Numbered from the stretch's first letter, positions 49,268 through 61,718 are shown. The stretch is DNA of 64,000 nucleotides from Malus domestica (GCF_042453785.1 NC_091677.1:7535501-7599500), one strand, 5' to 3'. The notes: generated by a model from the sequence alone, not told the origin. Numbers and translations: made by a program.

Positions 49268-49350
49268 CATAAAGCTTGTAGCTCAAGTGATTCATTTATG
49301 TGGCCATCCGAGAGGTCCTAGGTTCGATTCCCCCTTCTCCAATATAGCAT
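49268..49350 (+). mobile_element. possible tRNA-derived SINE fragment
   Basis: Has an A-box-like TGTAGCTCAAGTGATTC and a good B box GGTTCGATTCC spaced as in a tRNA-derived SINE, followed by an A-rich region. It lies in an intron of the CRK pseudogene. No cloverleaf, so not a tRNA gene. Confidence 0.45.
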
Positions 49351-50729
49351 GTATAAAAACAAAAATAAAGTAGAACTTAATGCTTCAATTGATAAGAGGT
49401 ATGTATGATCCACTTACCAACTCCATTTCTCCTGGTCCTTTCCCACAGCAAACAACAAGCGCAGCTTGTGGGTATCACAAACCCCACAAGAAGTGGGATA
49501 ACTATGATAATAATGGTTTTTGAAATCTTCTTCTTTACTGCATAAACATGAAATTATTACTTCTCTAATTCATATCTAATTCTCTAAAGGAGTACTCAAT
49601 TCATAAAACTAAAAGTTTTGTATGCTAACTAAGTTAATTAGCATGATGATTGATTTGATGCAATTGATTATTCTCAAGAGTATCATAGTAGTTACTTTCG
49701 CGGAATTGGATAAAGGGAAATGATTTCCACTTTTTTCCAATGTACACACTTTCTTATTTCTGGCACTTGAATCGAATAAACAAGGTGTACGTGCATAATG
49801 AGAAAAAGAATGTAAAGAAATCATTTCCCGTTGGAGTACCATCTTGTAGATTTTACATGAGCATGCAGGAAGCTTTTGAATGCATCAAATGAACCTAAAA
49901 ATTTACCAGGACTAGTCTTATTAGTGCCGCTAGTAGTACTTGAGTTAGACTCAAGCAATGAAGGAAATAGAGAAGATGCCGCTGCAGGTGGTGGATGTTG
50001 TAATGGTGACTGGAAAAACGAATACATCTCATACCGGAGATAACAGCTCTTAGAAATTAGTGTAATCCCAACAAATCCATCACAGCACTCCGACACATAA
50101 CTGGCAATCTCCTGCAGGCAAATTAAGCAGCTATTTTCTGCTAGGTCTTGGGTGCACTGAGTCATGCCATATATATCGTTGAAATCCGTGTAACTGGTGA
50201 CCCCTATTGCGATTTTGAAGGATCGGAAGCAGCTTGTATGATAGGTTCTTAACTAAGTTGCCTACCTGACGTTTGCAAAGAACGGGGTCAGTTGCTGTAT
50301 GGACGTCATGTAAGTTCACCCTTGGGAAACTGTCTAAGTAGAGAAGAAACGCCGGTCGAACGAGCAATTTATGTAGCCAACCGAAGCCTCCTTCTGGCAC
50401 AACTGCCTGATCTCAGTTGCTGTTTTATTTGCTCAAGCTTGGCAATCAATTTTAGAGAGATCACCGCGGCATTGAACAAGGCCATAAACCACATCGTTGA
50501 TCTGACCCATGCTTGTGACGTAAAATCCTGTTTGAAATGCATTGGCAACAAGGAAAGTGAGGGTAATATTTAGGTTTTGCTCATAGACACTCCCGGAAGT
50601 GTAATTGCCAGTGGTATTACCGCTCGAAAACTGGTCGATCTTTTGCGCTTTTGCGGGATAGTAAATTTGAAGAAAGCATGAAATAAAGAGAAAATAAGAA
50701 GCGTATAAATATAATGCGAGGAATTGCAT

Positions 50730-51337
50730 TTTATAAGATGATAAAAAGGATTAGAAGCAGAAAATTTTTCAGGAAATGAAATAATGCTAAATAAATGTGT
50801 CCCCTGCAACATTCTAAGTAGAATACATACAGTACATTCATTGACCAGTACCGGCACGTTTTCGTCGGCGAAATAATTTATATCTAAAAAAAAAACCATT
50901 AAATAGTTTTAATTTAAAGAAAGTACTTAATTTAAAAATGGTGAAAGAAAGATTATACATACATATGTAGCTTTTAGAATCTGATTATGTGTAGTTCTTC
51001 GCTTCTGCATAATTTTAATATCATTGTTCCTTTGAAGATCAAAGTAAATCCAAACAAAAAATCCACGCACACCATGAAAGAGTCAAAAGTAAACAAGCCG
51101 TACATGACCATCCTTTAACTAAGCAACCAAGTTGAAAAATAGATACAAAACTGAAAGAAGTACGTACTCATTTCTGTCAACACGAGTTGGTGAGTGTTGG
51201 CACCAGACGTTGTTTCCGATCTTCTGTGAGTTCCAGAATCACCCTTGTTCCACCCCTGATTAAAGCGCATGTTTAGGGTAAGATTTCCCTCACACAGCTC
51301 CCCAGGGGTTTGGCACTTGATGTGTTGTCGGGCTTGT
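50730..51337. other. upstream region of the CRK pseudogene, no gene seen
   Basis: AT-rich spacer; short frames only. Confidence 0.45.
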
Positions 51338-51634
51338 TGTTAGATCTCACATCGTCCAGGGGAGTGGATTCTCTATGCCTTATATATACATGCTCACCTC
51401 CATATAGCACGAGACATTTTGGGAGCTCACTGGCTTCGGGTTCTATAGGAACTCCGAAGTTAAGCGAGAATGGGCCAGAGTAATCCCAGGATAGGTGACT
51501 TATTAGGAAGTGTTGCTCGCATGAGTTTCCAGAAACAAAACCGTGAGGGCGTGGTCGGGTCCTAAAGTGGACAATATCGTGCTACGATGGAGGCGAGGCC
51601 CGAGATGTGGTGAAGTCCGGGTCGGGATGTGACA
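51338..51634 (+). mobile_element. Cassandra (TRIM) solo LTR with 5S-rRNA-like core
   Basis: 297 bases starting TGTTAGATCTCACATCG and ending GGTCGGGATGTGACA, flanked by CTTGT/CTTGC. It contains AACTCCGAAGTTAAGCG, GAGTAATCCCAGGATAGGTG and GGGAAGT-like words of 5S rRNA, the defining feature of Cassandra elements, and the GTGAGGGCGTGGTCGGG block of Rosaceae copies (recalled). No internal region or second LTR, so a solo LTR. Confidence 0.9.
51425..51515 (+). repeat. 5S-rRNA-like region of the Cassandra LTR
   Basis: Carries the 5S-type internal promoter words (AAGTTAAGCG box-A-like, GGATAGGTGA box-C-like) but is diverged from true 5S rRNA, so it is LTR sequence and not a 5S gene. Confidence 0.8.
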
Positions 51635-53837
51635 CTTGCACTTGTTGTTTGGTGTGTTGCAATATAAGTTTTTAGTTAGTTTGAAAGGTGCCTTTGTGGG
51701 GCCTTAGTTGTAGGCATTGAGGCTCGTAATCAAAACTAACAAAGTGCTAGGCATGCCACTGTTATTTCAATATAACAAATGTGATTTAAGTTGATTACTT
51801 GCGCCCCAAGTTACTCAAACTTCTTGTTATCAAAGGATTGTCACAAATGGGTTAAGTCTGCATTAAGTTCTTTTTCTTGCCTTGTATATAAGGACTTTTA
51901 GTTCATAATCTAGTACGTCCAAAACAAAGGGAGTTCAAGCCCCTTTAATACTATTTCCTCGATTACAGTTCACTTTAATGAAGGTAGATCCATTAACTTA
52001 ACCATATTCGAATGCAAATGGGGCTCCTAATTAGAAAATAGTTGGAAACAAATTAAATACATACTGAAAAATACATTAAGCGACAGATCTACTAAATTAA
52101 AGTACAAACAAAGAGACTTGAGCAAGATTTAACCTTGTTGGGTAAAGTTGAACTTCTTGCAACCACTTCTCTTTGGGTTTACAAAGGTTATATGCTAAAA
52201 AGGATGGATGGTAAATGGGTTTTACACAAGGGAATCGATACTACAACACTGAGGGAATGTAGCAGAGCTTTTATACTAGACAAAAGATGGCTTTTCTAAG
52301 GGGAATATAGCTAAAAAGGACTGAATCTGGACAACTTTCAGCTTTCTGGGTATGAACTGGCTTGAAAGCAGAGTTTGTATGTTGATTGATTGGTTGTTTG
52401 AGTGTCCTTACCTCTAGTGTCTCTTTCTCCTTTTATAGACGATTTGGCTCGACTGATTTAGCTTTATTCTCTGATTTAGCTTTACTCTTAGCCGAGGGCT
52501 CTCAGAGGGTAGTGAGCCATCATCTATTTACTTGTAATGCCACTAGAAAATGCTTTTTGGCTGGTGGTGAGTTGGTCTCTGTCATCTGTCACTTCATCCC
52601 TAGACATATGGCCTATGCCTTGGCTAAAAAGGCTTCAGTTTGCTTTAGGCCTCTTTACTGGGCTTCGAGCAAGTCCCCATTTTGCTGTGACACCCTTGAG
52701 CCTCATTTCATAAAGTCCAATCTTAAATATTAACCCAAACAACGCGCACACATGCATTGCGCTCTTGTTTTGAGGATTTTTTTTGTTTTAATCTAGCATA
52801 GTCAAGGGCCAAAAACACCCTTACTTACCAAAATTTATTAGAAAAAAAGGTACAAGGAAAAACATACAACAAAAAAAAATACAATATGGCTTGTGGTGAA
52901 TCGAAGAAAATACCAATCATCTTGAGGATTAATTGAATCTAAGTTCAATCGTACTGAACATGTTTTTTGGTCGAAAGTACTAATCACTTTTGAGTCTCTT
53001 AGAGCAGGTTTGGTATTCTATTAAAAAAATTTCATTACTTCTCAAAATATTTCTTAAGAACATGTTTTGAAAATAATTTTCTTTAAGACTTAAAAACTTG
53101 TCTGGTATGAGATTTAAAAAAATTTAAATCTTAAAACTTAAACTGAATTGGGTAGCATGAGAGGGAGAAAGAGGAGAGAAGAGTGTTGGAATCAAATTGG
53201 TCCACCGTCTCTTGTGGTGTAGATGACCAAACTCATTAACTTGTAAAAGAACAAATAGCCCTAAGCAAGCCAAGGACGCGGGCCGGAGGGTGATTGTGTG
53301 CCACTCAAAGGCTTTCTGACGGTCAAGTTAGTAAACAATATTAAGATCCAAACAGTAGGCAAGAGAATAAGTATGCATAGATTGCGTTATCAGAGATAAA
53401 TCCTAGAATGATTTATTTAGACCAGTCGAGAAGATGACCTTTTAGGAAAGTAAAGTCCGTATTAAACCAGGAGAATTCATGAGGAAACCTCCTTATTTCT
53501 TGTTGGATTAGGTTTTCGAATCTTACGGAAAAAGAATGGTCTATTTTAGCCAAGTCAACATATTTTGCCCACTGATTTCCGAGCACAATAATGATGGCAT
53601 CACTAATCCGTTTTATCAGCTCAACAATAAAGGCTTTTGAGTCTATAACTGAACTTCTGAAATGAAAGTATTCCAATTAGTTACCCAAAAACCATATTTT
53701 TCGAATAAGCTGAAATATGTACCGTGTACTTCCTTCAGACGCGAGGCGTCTCAGCTTCAATGCGTTTGGTCATAAATTTTACCAACCAAAAACTTTTGGT
53801 TGGACTTTTTTTGGTTTGTTTGGCTGACCCACTTTCC
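51635..53837. other. repeat-like spacer, no gene recognised
   Basis: A 115-codon plus frame at 52386-52733 and an 87-codon minus frame at 53413-53676 have no motif that I know. The CCTTTTATAGACGATTTGGC region near 52430 looks like an LTR promoter region, but no paired repeat or target duplication was found, so no element is called. Confidence 0.35.
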
Positions 53838-54850
53838 CAGCAGAATGTTAAATAAGATATGAAGCTTTCCATGAAGAGGTTAAATGAGAAAGTGACGCGT
53901 TTCATTTCCAAATGTTTGAACAACTAATCAAACCAAACACCCTGATATTCTCTTTCAAGAAAAAAACACATCCATGAGAATTACGAGGATAGAGCTTCAA
54001 TGAGACCCATCATGCAAAATACGAAGAGATTGTAACAAATTTTTACATGTTATAATAAGAATAAACAACATAATTTATATGTCTTATTTTAAAGTATATT
54101 AACAAAATAAATTTGTGTATTATATTTCTGTACAATAATAACGTCACATGATCATATCTTAAATATATTAAAAAATTACTCCTGAAAACAGAATGTATGA
54201 ATTTACTACTCCTGAAAACGAAAGATGCCCACATATTCTAATACAAAATTTCAACAGCCAATGGAAGAACATGAAAGTTTCGGCGTCACCAAATTCTGGT
54301 TTGGTTTACCAAAAACAAAAGGTTCCCCACATTTTGGTTTGGTAAACAAGATTTCAAACAATGGGGACAGTCGGACCAAGAACTGTATTTGTAGATACTA
54401 TGTAAAAATCTCAGTAAACCACAAAAGAAAAGATTCAGTGATGAATGCTAATAGTTTGGTGTAAACAAACTGTGGCTAGCTTTCAAAAAAACAAAAAAAA
54501 AAAAACAAACCGTGGCTTCCATTGGCCTGCAACATGCATGTCAAGCAATGAATATTGTTGATTTGTTCTCCTTGCCATATTTAGTGGTTGTTTTTGTGAT
54601 GATGTGAAGATAAAAAAATTTCACATTGGTGAAAGAAAAAACGTTACAAGAGGTTATAAGGAGTTTATCGAAAATGATTTTAGTATTTCTGGTTTCACAA
54701 TTTAAGCAAGTTCACAGCATATACTAATCAATAAAAATCAAATCAAAGTAAGTATACATAATTTCCCAAGTTTCTTCTAGGATCTACATTTTTGTATAAC
54801 AAAAAATGAGTAACAGTAAACTAATAATTCTGTGTAATGCCTTCTAGCTA
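53838..54850. repeat. segmental duplication, copy 2 (paired with 43996-46080)
   Basis: Aligns with 43996-46080 minus the LINE insertion there, with many small differences (an old duplication). In this copy it adjoins the 3' end of the first DUF604 gene, with no receptor-kinase exon beside it. Confidence 0.85.
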
Positions 54851-54931
54851 GCTAGATAGCATGATATACCAATTACATGATCTGTATGATATAATGTTAT
54901 ATAATCTGGCTATATGCAATATGAAACACCG

Positions 54932-56740
54932 CTACGGATGCATGCGTATTAGTTCTTCTTCTTTGCATTCTCTGATTTCGATTTCCATCAATTTGCTGCC
55001 CGTAGAAGGTAATACATCGCAACATTGCCTTCGCGGCGCCTGCAACTGATTAATTCACAAAAAAGTGGATTTAGTATTGTATAAGTTTCATGAAGAAGTA
55101 TAACAATGCTCAAGTGATCGAAAGCAATACCTGTTTCATATCAAGGTCTAGCTTATGTGAGTACACTCTGACCTCCTCCAGCTTCCTCGGTGAAGCCATG
55201 TCGTAGGAGCAATTTTCGTAGGACTTTTTGTATATGCTCTTGATTCCATCCGCACCAGAAGACACATTATCCAGAAAGAAAACAACCGGCCTTCGACACG
55301 GATCCTTGTGATGTTCTCTTGTGTTAAAAGTATAAACTCCTGACAAAACACTTCCCTTTTTCCACTGGCTGAATGTCTGCTGCACGGGGAGGACGTCCGG
55401 CAAAAGAATATGATTTCCGTATACTTGAACAGCGTAACCCCATGACACCGTGATAGTCCACAAAAACCATCTGTCGTAGCACACTGTCTTCTGTAACATT
55501 CTTTGAGAATCAACATTCGCAGCTTTAAACAAATGTTTTAGAGCATTGATAGTTGTCATGTTGGGGAAGACAGGGTTTGCATGATCGAAGTGATGCAGGG
55601 ATACCAAAGGCGTCACTGGATGCGAAGCCAGTAGGCCAAACATATCGCCGTGAATGTCATTCTGGTTCAATTTTAACAGCCCAGAACCACAAATTTATTT
55701 CTTTGATATATAAACTAAGAAAAAAGCACGCTGAAATTTCAATTTAAACTACTAAAATGTGAATGTCACATACAATTTGATGAGCTAAGATAGGGTACCT
55801 GATGGAAACCGGCTTCGCTTGTTAATCCAACGCCGAGTTCTGCCAAGCAAGAGGAAATCCTAGAGTCGCTTCCATAGAGATGTGGATATCGTTCTAAACA
55901 CGAATCAAACACCTTCGCCAGTACTTTCGCCAATGGGGCACTTATAGCGAAACCTGCACCACCATAAGCCATTCCAAATCCGAACACCCTATTTTGCTCA
56001 TAAACTTCGGAGTTTGTCCCAATGTAGTACCACAGTCCATGATCATACTTAGAAAGTGTCTTCACCAAATTCTCTGGGAAAAAAACTGTGTCATCATCTC
56101 CGAAAACATACCACCTCACATTCGTATGGTTGAGCGCCACGGTCTCAGAAACAACGCGTGCAACACGAATGGCAGACTTGAGACCGCCTCTGTAAGTGTA
56201 ACGAAATCTTGCAGTGTCACCCGAGATGCACACAGGAGGAAGAGAAGTGTCATGGACGTGACGCTGATGATCAGGCGGAAGGCTATCGAGAAAGACACAT
56301 CCCCTCATAGACTGGTTCTTCCACCAGAGCCGTACATACTCCTTCCTCTTAGCAGACCACGCTTTCTGATTCGAAGCAATCCCGAACACAATGTGCTCGA
56401 GGGAGGTCGAGGGCGGGGAATACGCATCTTGAGACAGAGAACTTATACGTCCAAGCTTTGAGCTCGTAAACACAAGGAAGAGCGACCCAAGAAGGAAGAG
56501 CGTGCATAAAGAAGATGAGACTATGAAGAAGTTTATCAACCGAGACGGACTTTGGGGTTTCGAAGGCGACTGAGGAAACGGCAGCATTTTAAGTGGAAAG
56601 GAAGAAGAACAAGCAAACAAAACAGAAATGCAGAAAATGTATCTAGAAAATACAAGTGTGGGACATAAAACCAAGATGCTGATCAAGAAGCGCAATCTGC
56701 GGGAAAAGAAAGATGTAAAATTTGACCTGCAATTCTGCAC
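54932..56740 (-). CDS. DUF604 / fringe-like glycosyltransferase, gene 1
   Basis: Exons 56740-55799, 55661-55131, 55045-54932 on the minus strand, all GT/AG and phase 0. The likely start is the second in-frame Met at 56587 (477 residues) because it places a single signal anchor (NFFIVSSSLCTLFLLGSLFL) near the N-terminus, as in Golgi type II enzymes; the upstream ATG at 56740 would give 528. The DUF604 region follows: HIVFGIASNQKAW, CISGDTARFRYTYRGGLKSAIR, VRWYVFGDDDTVFFPENLV with the DDD metal/nucleotide-sugar motif, and FGMAYGGAGFAIS. Exon 2 has WGYAVQVY, exon 3 QRRQCCD-like RRQCCDVLPS. Related to fringe/GT31 beta-1,3-galactosyltransferases; the sugar acceptor is unknown. Intact. Gene 2 lies upstream in tandem. 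Confidence 0.92.
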
Positions 56741-58861
56741 TAAAGTGTATTTAGTTGGTTAAAATTCCAAAAGAAGTCATGGTTCACACAGAAAGTCCTC
56801 CATTTTCCTGCCAACCTAATGTAAATCGGGCAGCCAACCAAGCGGCTGGGTGCGTACGTTAGGTTAGAGTCAAAGGTCAGGTCCTTGACAGCAATGGCAT
56901 TGACTGAAAGTGTGAGAGATAAGGAAGAGAGGTTAGGCGTTAAAAATGGTGTTGGAAATGTATTAGGACGTGGCCTTTGGAGATTATAAGAGATTAATTA
57001 ATTAAATTAATTATGCGTGGTTTTGGTAAAGGAAAATGCAGAACGTGAAAGAGCAAGCAAACTTCAGCTGCAAGTTAAAAAAAGATTAAAAAAAAAGAGC
57101 TTTAACGAAAAGTTTCTGGTACTGTTTACTTTAACGAAAAATCACATTTTTACACTAAAAAGTCAATTCTGATATTATTCACTTTACCTTTTATTTTATC
57201 CTTATCGTTAAAACTCAAAATTTTCAATTATTTTTCATTAGTTTTTCTTAAAAAAAAATACTTTTAACGGGCTTAGCAAAAATAAAAGTGTGGAAGTGTT
57301 ACGTAAAGCAAAGTTCGAGGTTCCTAATTATGTTTTTGTTTTTCTTGGAAGAATAAACCAACAACGTTGTATGCATTTTATTGAAAAATCCAAGGAAACG
57401 ATTACTTACAATTTGAGGTTTCGTGAGGCATCCATGTAACTTATGTTCAGGTGCATCGGATTTGATCTTAAATCACTTGCGTTACAATCCATTTGCTCGT
57501 GAAAAAACAACTAGGTAAATGTCTTTAAACAAACAATACTGAGGGTGTAAAAACGAATAAAAAGGACTTCATGTGCATGGCATCCGCTCTTAATCACTTG
57601 AGTTACAATCATTTAAGAAAAATCTCTTGAATAATTGCTTATTTCAAGATTAAGATACATCTAATCAAAATGCATAAACCCGATACATTATGCTAATTTA
57701 ATTACGAAAAGTATGACAAAGTAAGCAACTAAGTAGTGCGTTGTACCAATTTGATTTGATCCTGAAAATCAGATGTATGACACCATCGATGCTGGACCTA
57801 CATGATTAAATTTTAAATCTAAACATCTGGGTTACTGGAAGATTCAGAGGATGCAAATGCAATAGACTTCAATGGTTTAGGCCAAGGAGGAGGAAGACAA
57901 TGGATGGTTGGCAAGAAACCAAGTACGGCATTCACCACGCTTGAAAATTACAAAACCAGACCCTATACAATTTATCATCTATGGCACCAGCAAAACATGC
58001 TAAATGCAGGAATGTAAACGCAGCTAGCATTTCAACAATATTTCCTTCGCATGCTTACCAACCAATCGAAGCTCTTCCACATCATTTGATGTCTCAAAAC
58101 GCAAGTTACTCTACAGCATGAATACATTACATACCTATCAGTTCACTAGTTACCGTTCGTTCCTCCGGATATCCAATTTACTCAGGTCATCTCCACTAGC
58201 GGACGTGTGAATGGCGTTGTCCTCCCTTTTTGTCTGTTCATCATATTTTCAAATAATAAGCCACTGGTGAGTTTAACCAAGAGTATCAGACATCGAAACC
58301 TTAACTGGTGGCAGATTTTTGCAGTAACTTCCGCTTTCTGCAATCTTTTTCTTGTGATTTATTGTTTTCAAGTAAATCGTTCCAAAAGCATTATTTTTGC
58401 TCCATGTTTAGATCAGAAGATAAATAGCCCATCTCCAAGTATATTCTCTTCTTCCTGCTCCTCCTGTCAAGAAGAAAAGGAACTTGAGCTTTATGAAGTG
58501 CAGATCACATCCGATAATATCACGTAGAACAGACCACTTGTAGATCCATTTCCCAATAATAAAATTTAGGAACCTGAAGCATTCTTACTAACAAGTGAAC
58601 TTAATAGCAGAAAAATGAAGAGACAAAATGAGGAAAACTCAGATTTTCCATTATTTCAACTACTTAAAGATATAAATCAACTTAATGAATGGATTGCAAT
58701 GCGGGGTGGACAGTTTTCCCTAAGCACTTTTCAAACATAATATAAGAACAAGAAATGACATCACAATTTACCTTGATAAGATGATGAGTGCACCAAACTG
58801 TGTGTGATTCTCTGAATTCTGCATCTAAGTATCCTCAGAGCAACTATTCCAACAGAAAACT
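56741..58861. other. spacer between the tandem DUF604 genes
   Basis: Holds the promoter of gene 1 and the 3' end of gene 2. A 106-codon plus frame at 58207-58527 (one hydrophobic helix, Ser/Glu-rich tail) has no known family and could be chance. Two near-copies of AATCACTTGMGTTACAATC occur near 57471 and 57592. Confidence 0.4.
57092..57254. mobile_element. possible MITE
   Basis: Starts GAGCTTTAACGAAAAGTTT and ends in a rough inverted counterpart (CATTAGTTTTTCTT), with TTTAACGAAAAATCACATTT and TTATCGTTAAAACTC within. Familiar as a short high-copy repeat of Rosaceae (recalled); no target duplication resolved. Confidence 0.4.
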
Positions 58862-61316
58862 CTAGATATTCATGGATATCAACTCATTGTCTCTGCACCG
58901 TCTAATGGTTATAGTCATGGAGTCATCAAACGACGACAAAATTTCGCAGCACTGACGGCGTTGAGCCTTCATCTGAATTATAACAAGTGGACAGTAGTTG
59001 ATTAATGGCATTGACTAAAACGAAAGACAAAAGAAAATATAAGAGAGAAGGTATAAGTTATAAATCAGCTACATCTATATTAGTGAAGCAAATACCTCTT
59101 CCGCATCAAGCTCTAGCTTCTGTGAGAACACTCTGATCTGTTCCAGATTCTTTATTGCATTTTCTTTGGAGCAATTTTCTACATTGAGCCTGGTGTAGTT
59201 ACTCGAGCTACCATGACTATTGGATACAACACTTTCCAGGAAAAAGACAGTTGGTCTTTTACATTTATCTCTAGGATAATCTCTCATATTGAACATGAAC
59301 TGACTTGCCTCGATACTACCGCTCCTCCTCCATGGCATAAACGTTTTCTGCAGTGAAAGGAGATCTGAGAGAAGTTCATTGCCAGCATACACCTGAATAG
59401 CATAGCCCCATGCAACAGAAACAGTCAACGAATGCAAACTGTCATAGCAAACAGTTTGCTGCAATATCCTGGCAGGATCAACATTCACAGCTTCAAAAAG
59501 ATGGTCCAAAGCTTGAGTCTTGTTCATGTTTGGGAAGATTGGATCTGCAGCCTCCAAATGGTGAAGGGACACCAGAGGTGACAACGGGTGTGCAGATAGC
59601 ATTCCAAACAAATTCCCCCGCATATCAACCTGATTAAAAATTATGACGATAATGAGTGCCCTTCGATTCAGCACATAACTTGACACAAGTCCACAACAAG
59701 ACTCTTTGCTAACAAGCTCACAATGGAATCAACAGATGATAGGAGACCAATCAAAACTACATCATGATATGAAAACTTTGGTTATCATTAAATGAAATCC
59801 AACATAACTCAATCAGAAATTCAACCTATCAACAACTGAATCGTTCACTTACGGCCATTTGATAACCATTTCGTTTTCAGTTTTCAGTTTTTGTTTTCAT
59901 TTTTTCGAAAACTGAAAACTGAAATCTTGTTTGGTATCTACTTTCAGTTTTCAAAAAATTAAACTGAAAATACACTATAAAACGGCCGTGCACATAAAAA
60001 TACACTATAAACTAGAAAATCAGGCCAGCATTGTGATTGCATCATATCCAAAGTAAAAACGTAACGAAACAGAGGAGCAGAAAATGTGGTATAGACGTAA
60101 CTCGTTTCAACTAACTAATGTTCAAATGTTCAGGCATTCTGTTTCTTCGCAAAGGCCTATGAGCCAAAGCACTGTTATTTATTCCTATTCGCCCCCCACC
60201 CCACACCACATTCAGCATAGCACAGAAAACAGAGATTGTACCAGAAGTAACCTCCCATTCTGCAGCTCCCTATAAAATTAAGTGATACCTACGAACGAGC
60301 CTCCCCACCTAAAGGCGAGTTATAGAACAGAGCCGAAGCCGTCCCTTCGGCCTTGAACCTACTAACAGTTGACAAAGCTTTCATCAAACACACTCAGTTC
60401 ATCAAACTCTATAAAGCAATTACTTTCCTAAGCTTCCTTCCTAACAAAACCAAATTTCTGCATCGTATCATCAAAATCTTATAAAGTTCATTACTTTTTC
60501 CGATAATCCATGCATAAATCGTTGAAGTCTTATCAAGCTAATTACTTTTCCTGATTTTTCACATAAAATTAATTTAATTCAACAAACCTGATGAAACCCA
60601 GGCTCATGGGTCAACCCAACGCCGAGCTCCGCCACGCAAGCGAAAACCCGAGCATCGCTTCCGTACAAGTGACCGTACCTCATCAAGCACGAGTCGAACA
60701 CCCTAGCCAGAGCCGTAGCCAGCGAATGGCTTATGGCGAACCCTCCGCCCCCGAACGCCATTTCGAACGAGTACTTGGCATTCTGCTGGTAGCTCTCCGA
60801 GTTGCTCCCGACGTAAAACCACCGATCGTGATCGTACTTCGACAGCGTCCTCACCAGATTCTCGACGAAGAACACCGTATCGTCGTCGCCGAACACGAAC
60901 CACCTCACATCCGGCTCGCCACGATCGACTACTTCCTTGACCGCGCGCGCCACACGGATCGCGGACCGCAGCCCTCCTTTTAGAGTGTACGGAAAGCGGG
61001 AGGTGTCGCCGGAGACGACGACAGTCGCGACGGATCGGTCGCCGGAGGAATCAGTTGGGGCGCGGTCGAGGAAAGCGAAGACGCGGGTGGAGGCGGGGGA
61101 GCTCCAGAGGCGGAGGTAAGGCTCGCGGCGGGACCAGGAGCGGGAGGAGGAAGCGATGGCAAATACAAGGTGGCGGCGCGTGGTGGGAGAGGGAGTGTAG
61201 CGGGAGAGAACGGTGGGCGGCGCGTGGAGGAAGAAGAAGAGGAAGTAGAGGTTGAGGAAAACGGAGAGGATTAAGAGGAGGGCCGAGAAGCGGGGGAGGG
61301 TTAGGGTTCTGGGCAT
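58862..61316 (-). CDS. DUF604 / fringe-like glycosyltransferase, gene 2
   Basis: Exons 61316-60588, 59629-59096, 58972-58862, GT/AG and phase 0 throughout; 457 residues. Intron positions equal those of gene 1, so the two are tandem duplicates. Short cytoplasmic N-terminus, signal anchor (FSALLLILSVFLNLYFLFFF), DUF604 core with VVVSGDTSRFPYTLKGGLR, VRWFVFGDDDTVFFVENLV and FEMAFGGGGFAIS, exon 3 with QRRQCCEILSSFDDS. Exon 1 is GC-rich and repeats Ser/Ala/Arg, much unlike gene 1. The start at 61316 is chosen because it lies just before the anchor; an upstream in-frame Met at 61463 would add 49 residues. Probably Golgi-located, acceptor unknown. Intron 1 (59630-60587) holds a MITE-like repeat. Confidence 0.92.
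59852..59990. repeat. MITE-like inverted repeat in intron 1 of DUF604 gene 2
   Basis: CGGCCATTTGATAACC at the left and AAACGGCCGTG at the right enclose inverted TTTTCAGTTTTCAGTTTTTG / CGAAAACTGAAAACTGAAAT arms. No target duplication resolved. Confidence 0.5.
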
Positions 61317-61718
61317 CACGGACGGGAGGGAGAGAGAGAGGTATTGGAATCGGATTGCTTTGCAGGCGGAGTTGGTTTTTCGTTTTATTTTCTGGTACAT
61401 TAAAAAGTTACAGAGAAGATGATAAACAAGTCGCAGTCGCAGTCGCGGGGACAGTATTGGCATTCGAAGAAGAAGGTGATGAATTCATGTGGTAGATCCA
61501 CCTGATCAAGGTCAGCAGTGACATAAAATGTTTGTTGGATTCTGCAGTTTGCTTTTGTCCCGAAGAACAAGCCGTATGTCACTGGTTAAACGACACGGCG
61601 TTCCGTACTAATATTCTGCAGTATTGATATTCAAAGAAGAGGTTGATTGCTTTCGTCATGTTAGTCTATTTTTTCAGGATCCGAAGATTCATATAGGTGT
61701 TTCAACCTCTCTAACCAC

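Larger units (their letters stand above)
46113..50729 (-). pseudogene. cysteine-rich receptor-like kinase (CRK, DUF26) pseudogene
   Basis: Minus-strand blocks: 50729-50433 (signal peptide and DUF26 start, SGSVYEQNLNITLTFL), 50400-49830 (second DUF26, CLICLQEIASYVSECC), 49550-49410 (membrane helix), 49212-49073 (P-loop LGEGGFGPVYK), 48982-48772 ([23 protein letters not shown]), about 48665-48390 ([26 protein letters not shown]), 46442-46113 (LCVQEASAERPTMSEVV). CRKs are plasma-membrane kinases in stress and immune signalling. Several lesions: TGA replacing Cys after KIDCQA in the first DUF26 and a frame change soon after; a TGA in [14 protein letters not shown] changed to YRD; and the exon for the activation loop and APE motif is absent between 48390 and 46442, where a Pack-MULE and LINE end lie instead. 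It cannot make a working kinase. Confidence 0.85.

Noticed and set aside
49268-49350. tRNA gene
   Set aside because: A and B boxes are present but no cloverleaf can be folded; more like a SINE.
51425-51515. 5S rRNA gene
   Set aside because: Only the internal promoter words match; it lies within a complete Cassandra LTR with LTR ends and target-like flanks.
52386-52733. 115-codon plus-strand gene
   Set aside because: No motif, no splice context and repeat-like surroundings; kept only as an unassigned frame.
58207-58527. 106-codon small membrane protein gene
   Set aside because: One hydrophobic stretch only; no support beyond being open.
60591-61255. Plus-strand Arg/Gly-rich frames
   Set aside because: Shadows of the GC-rich exon 1 of the second DUF604 gene.
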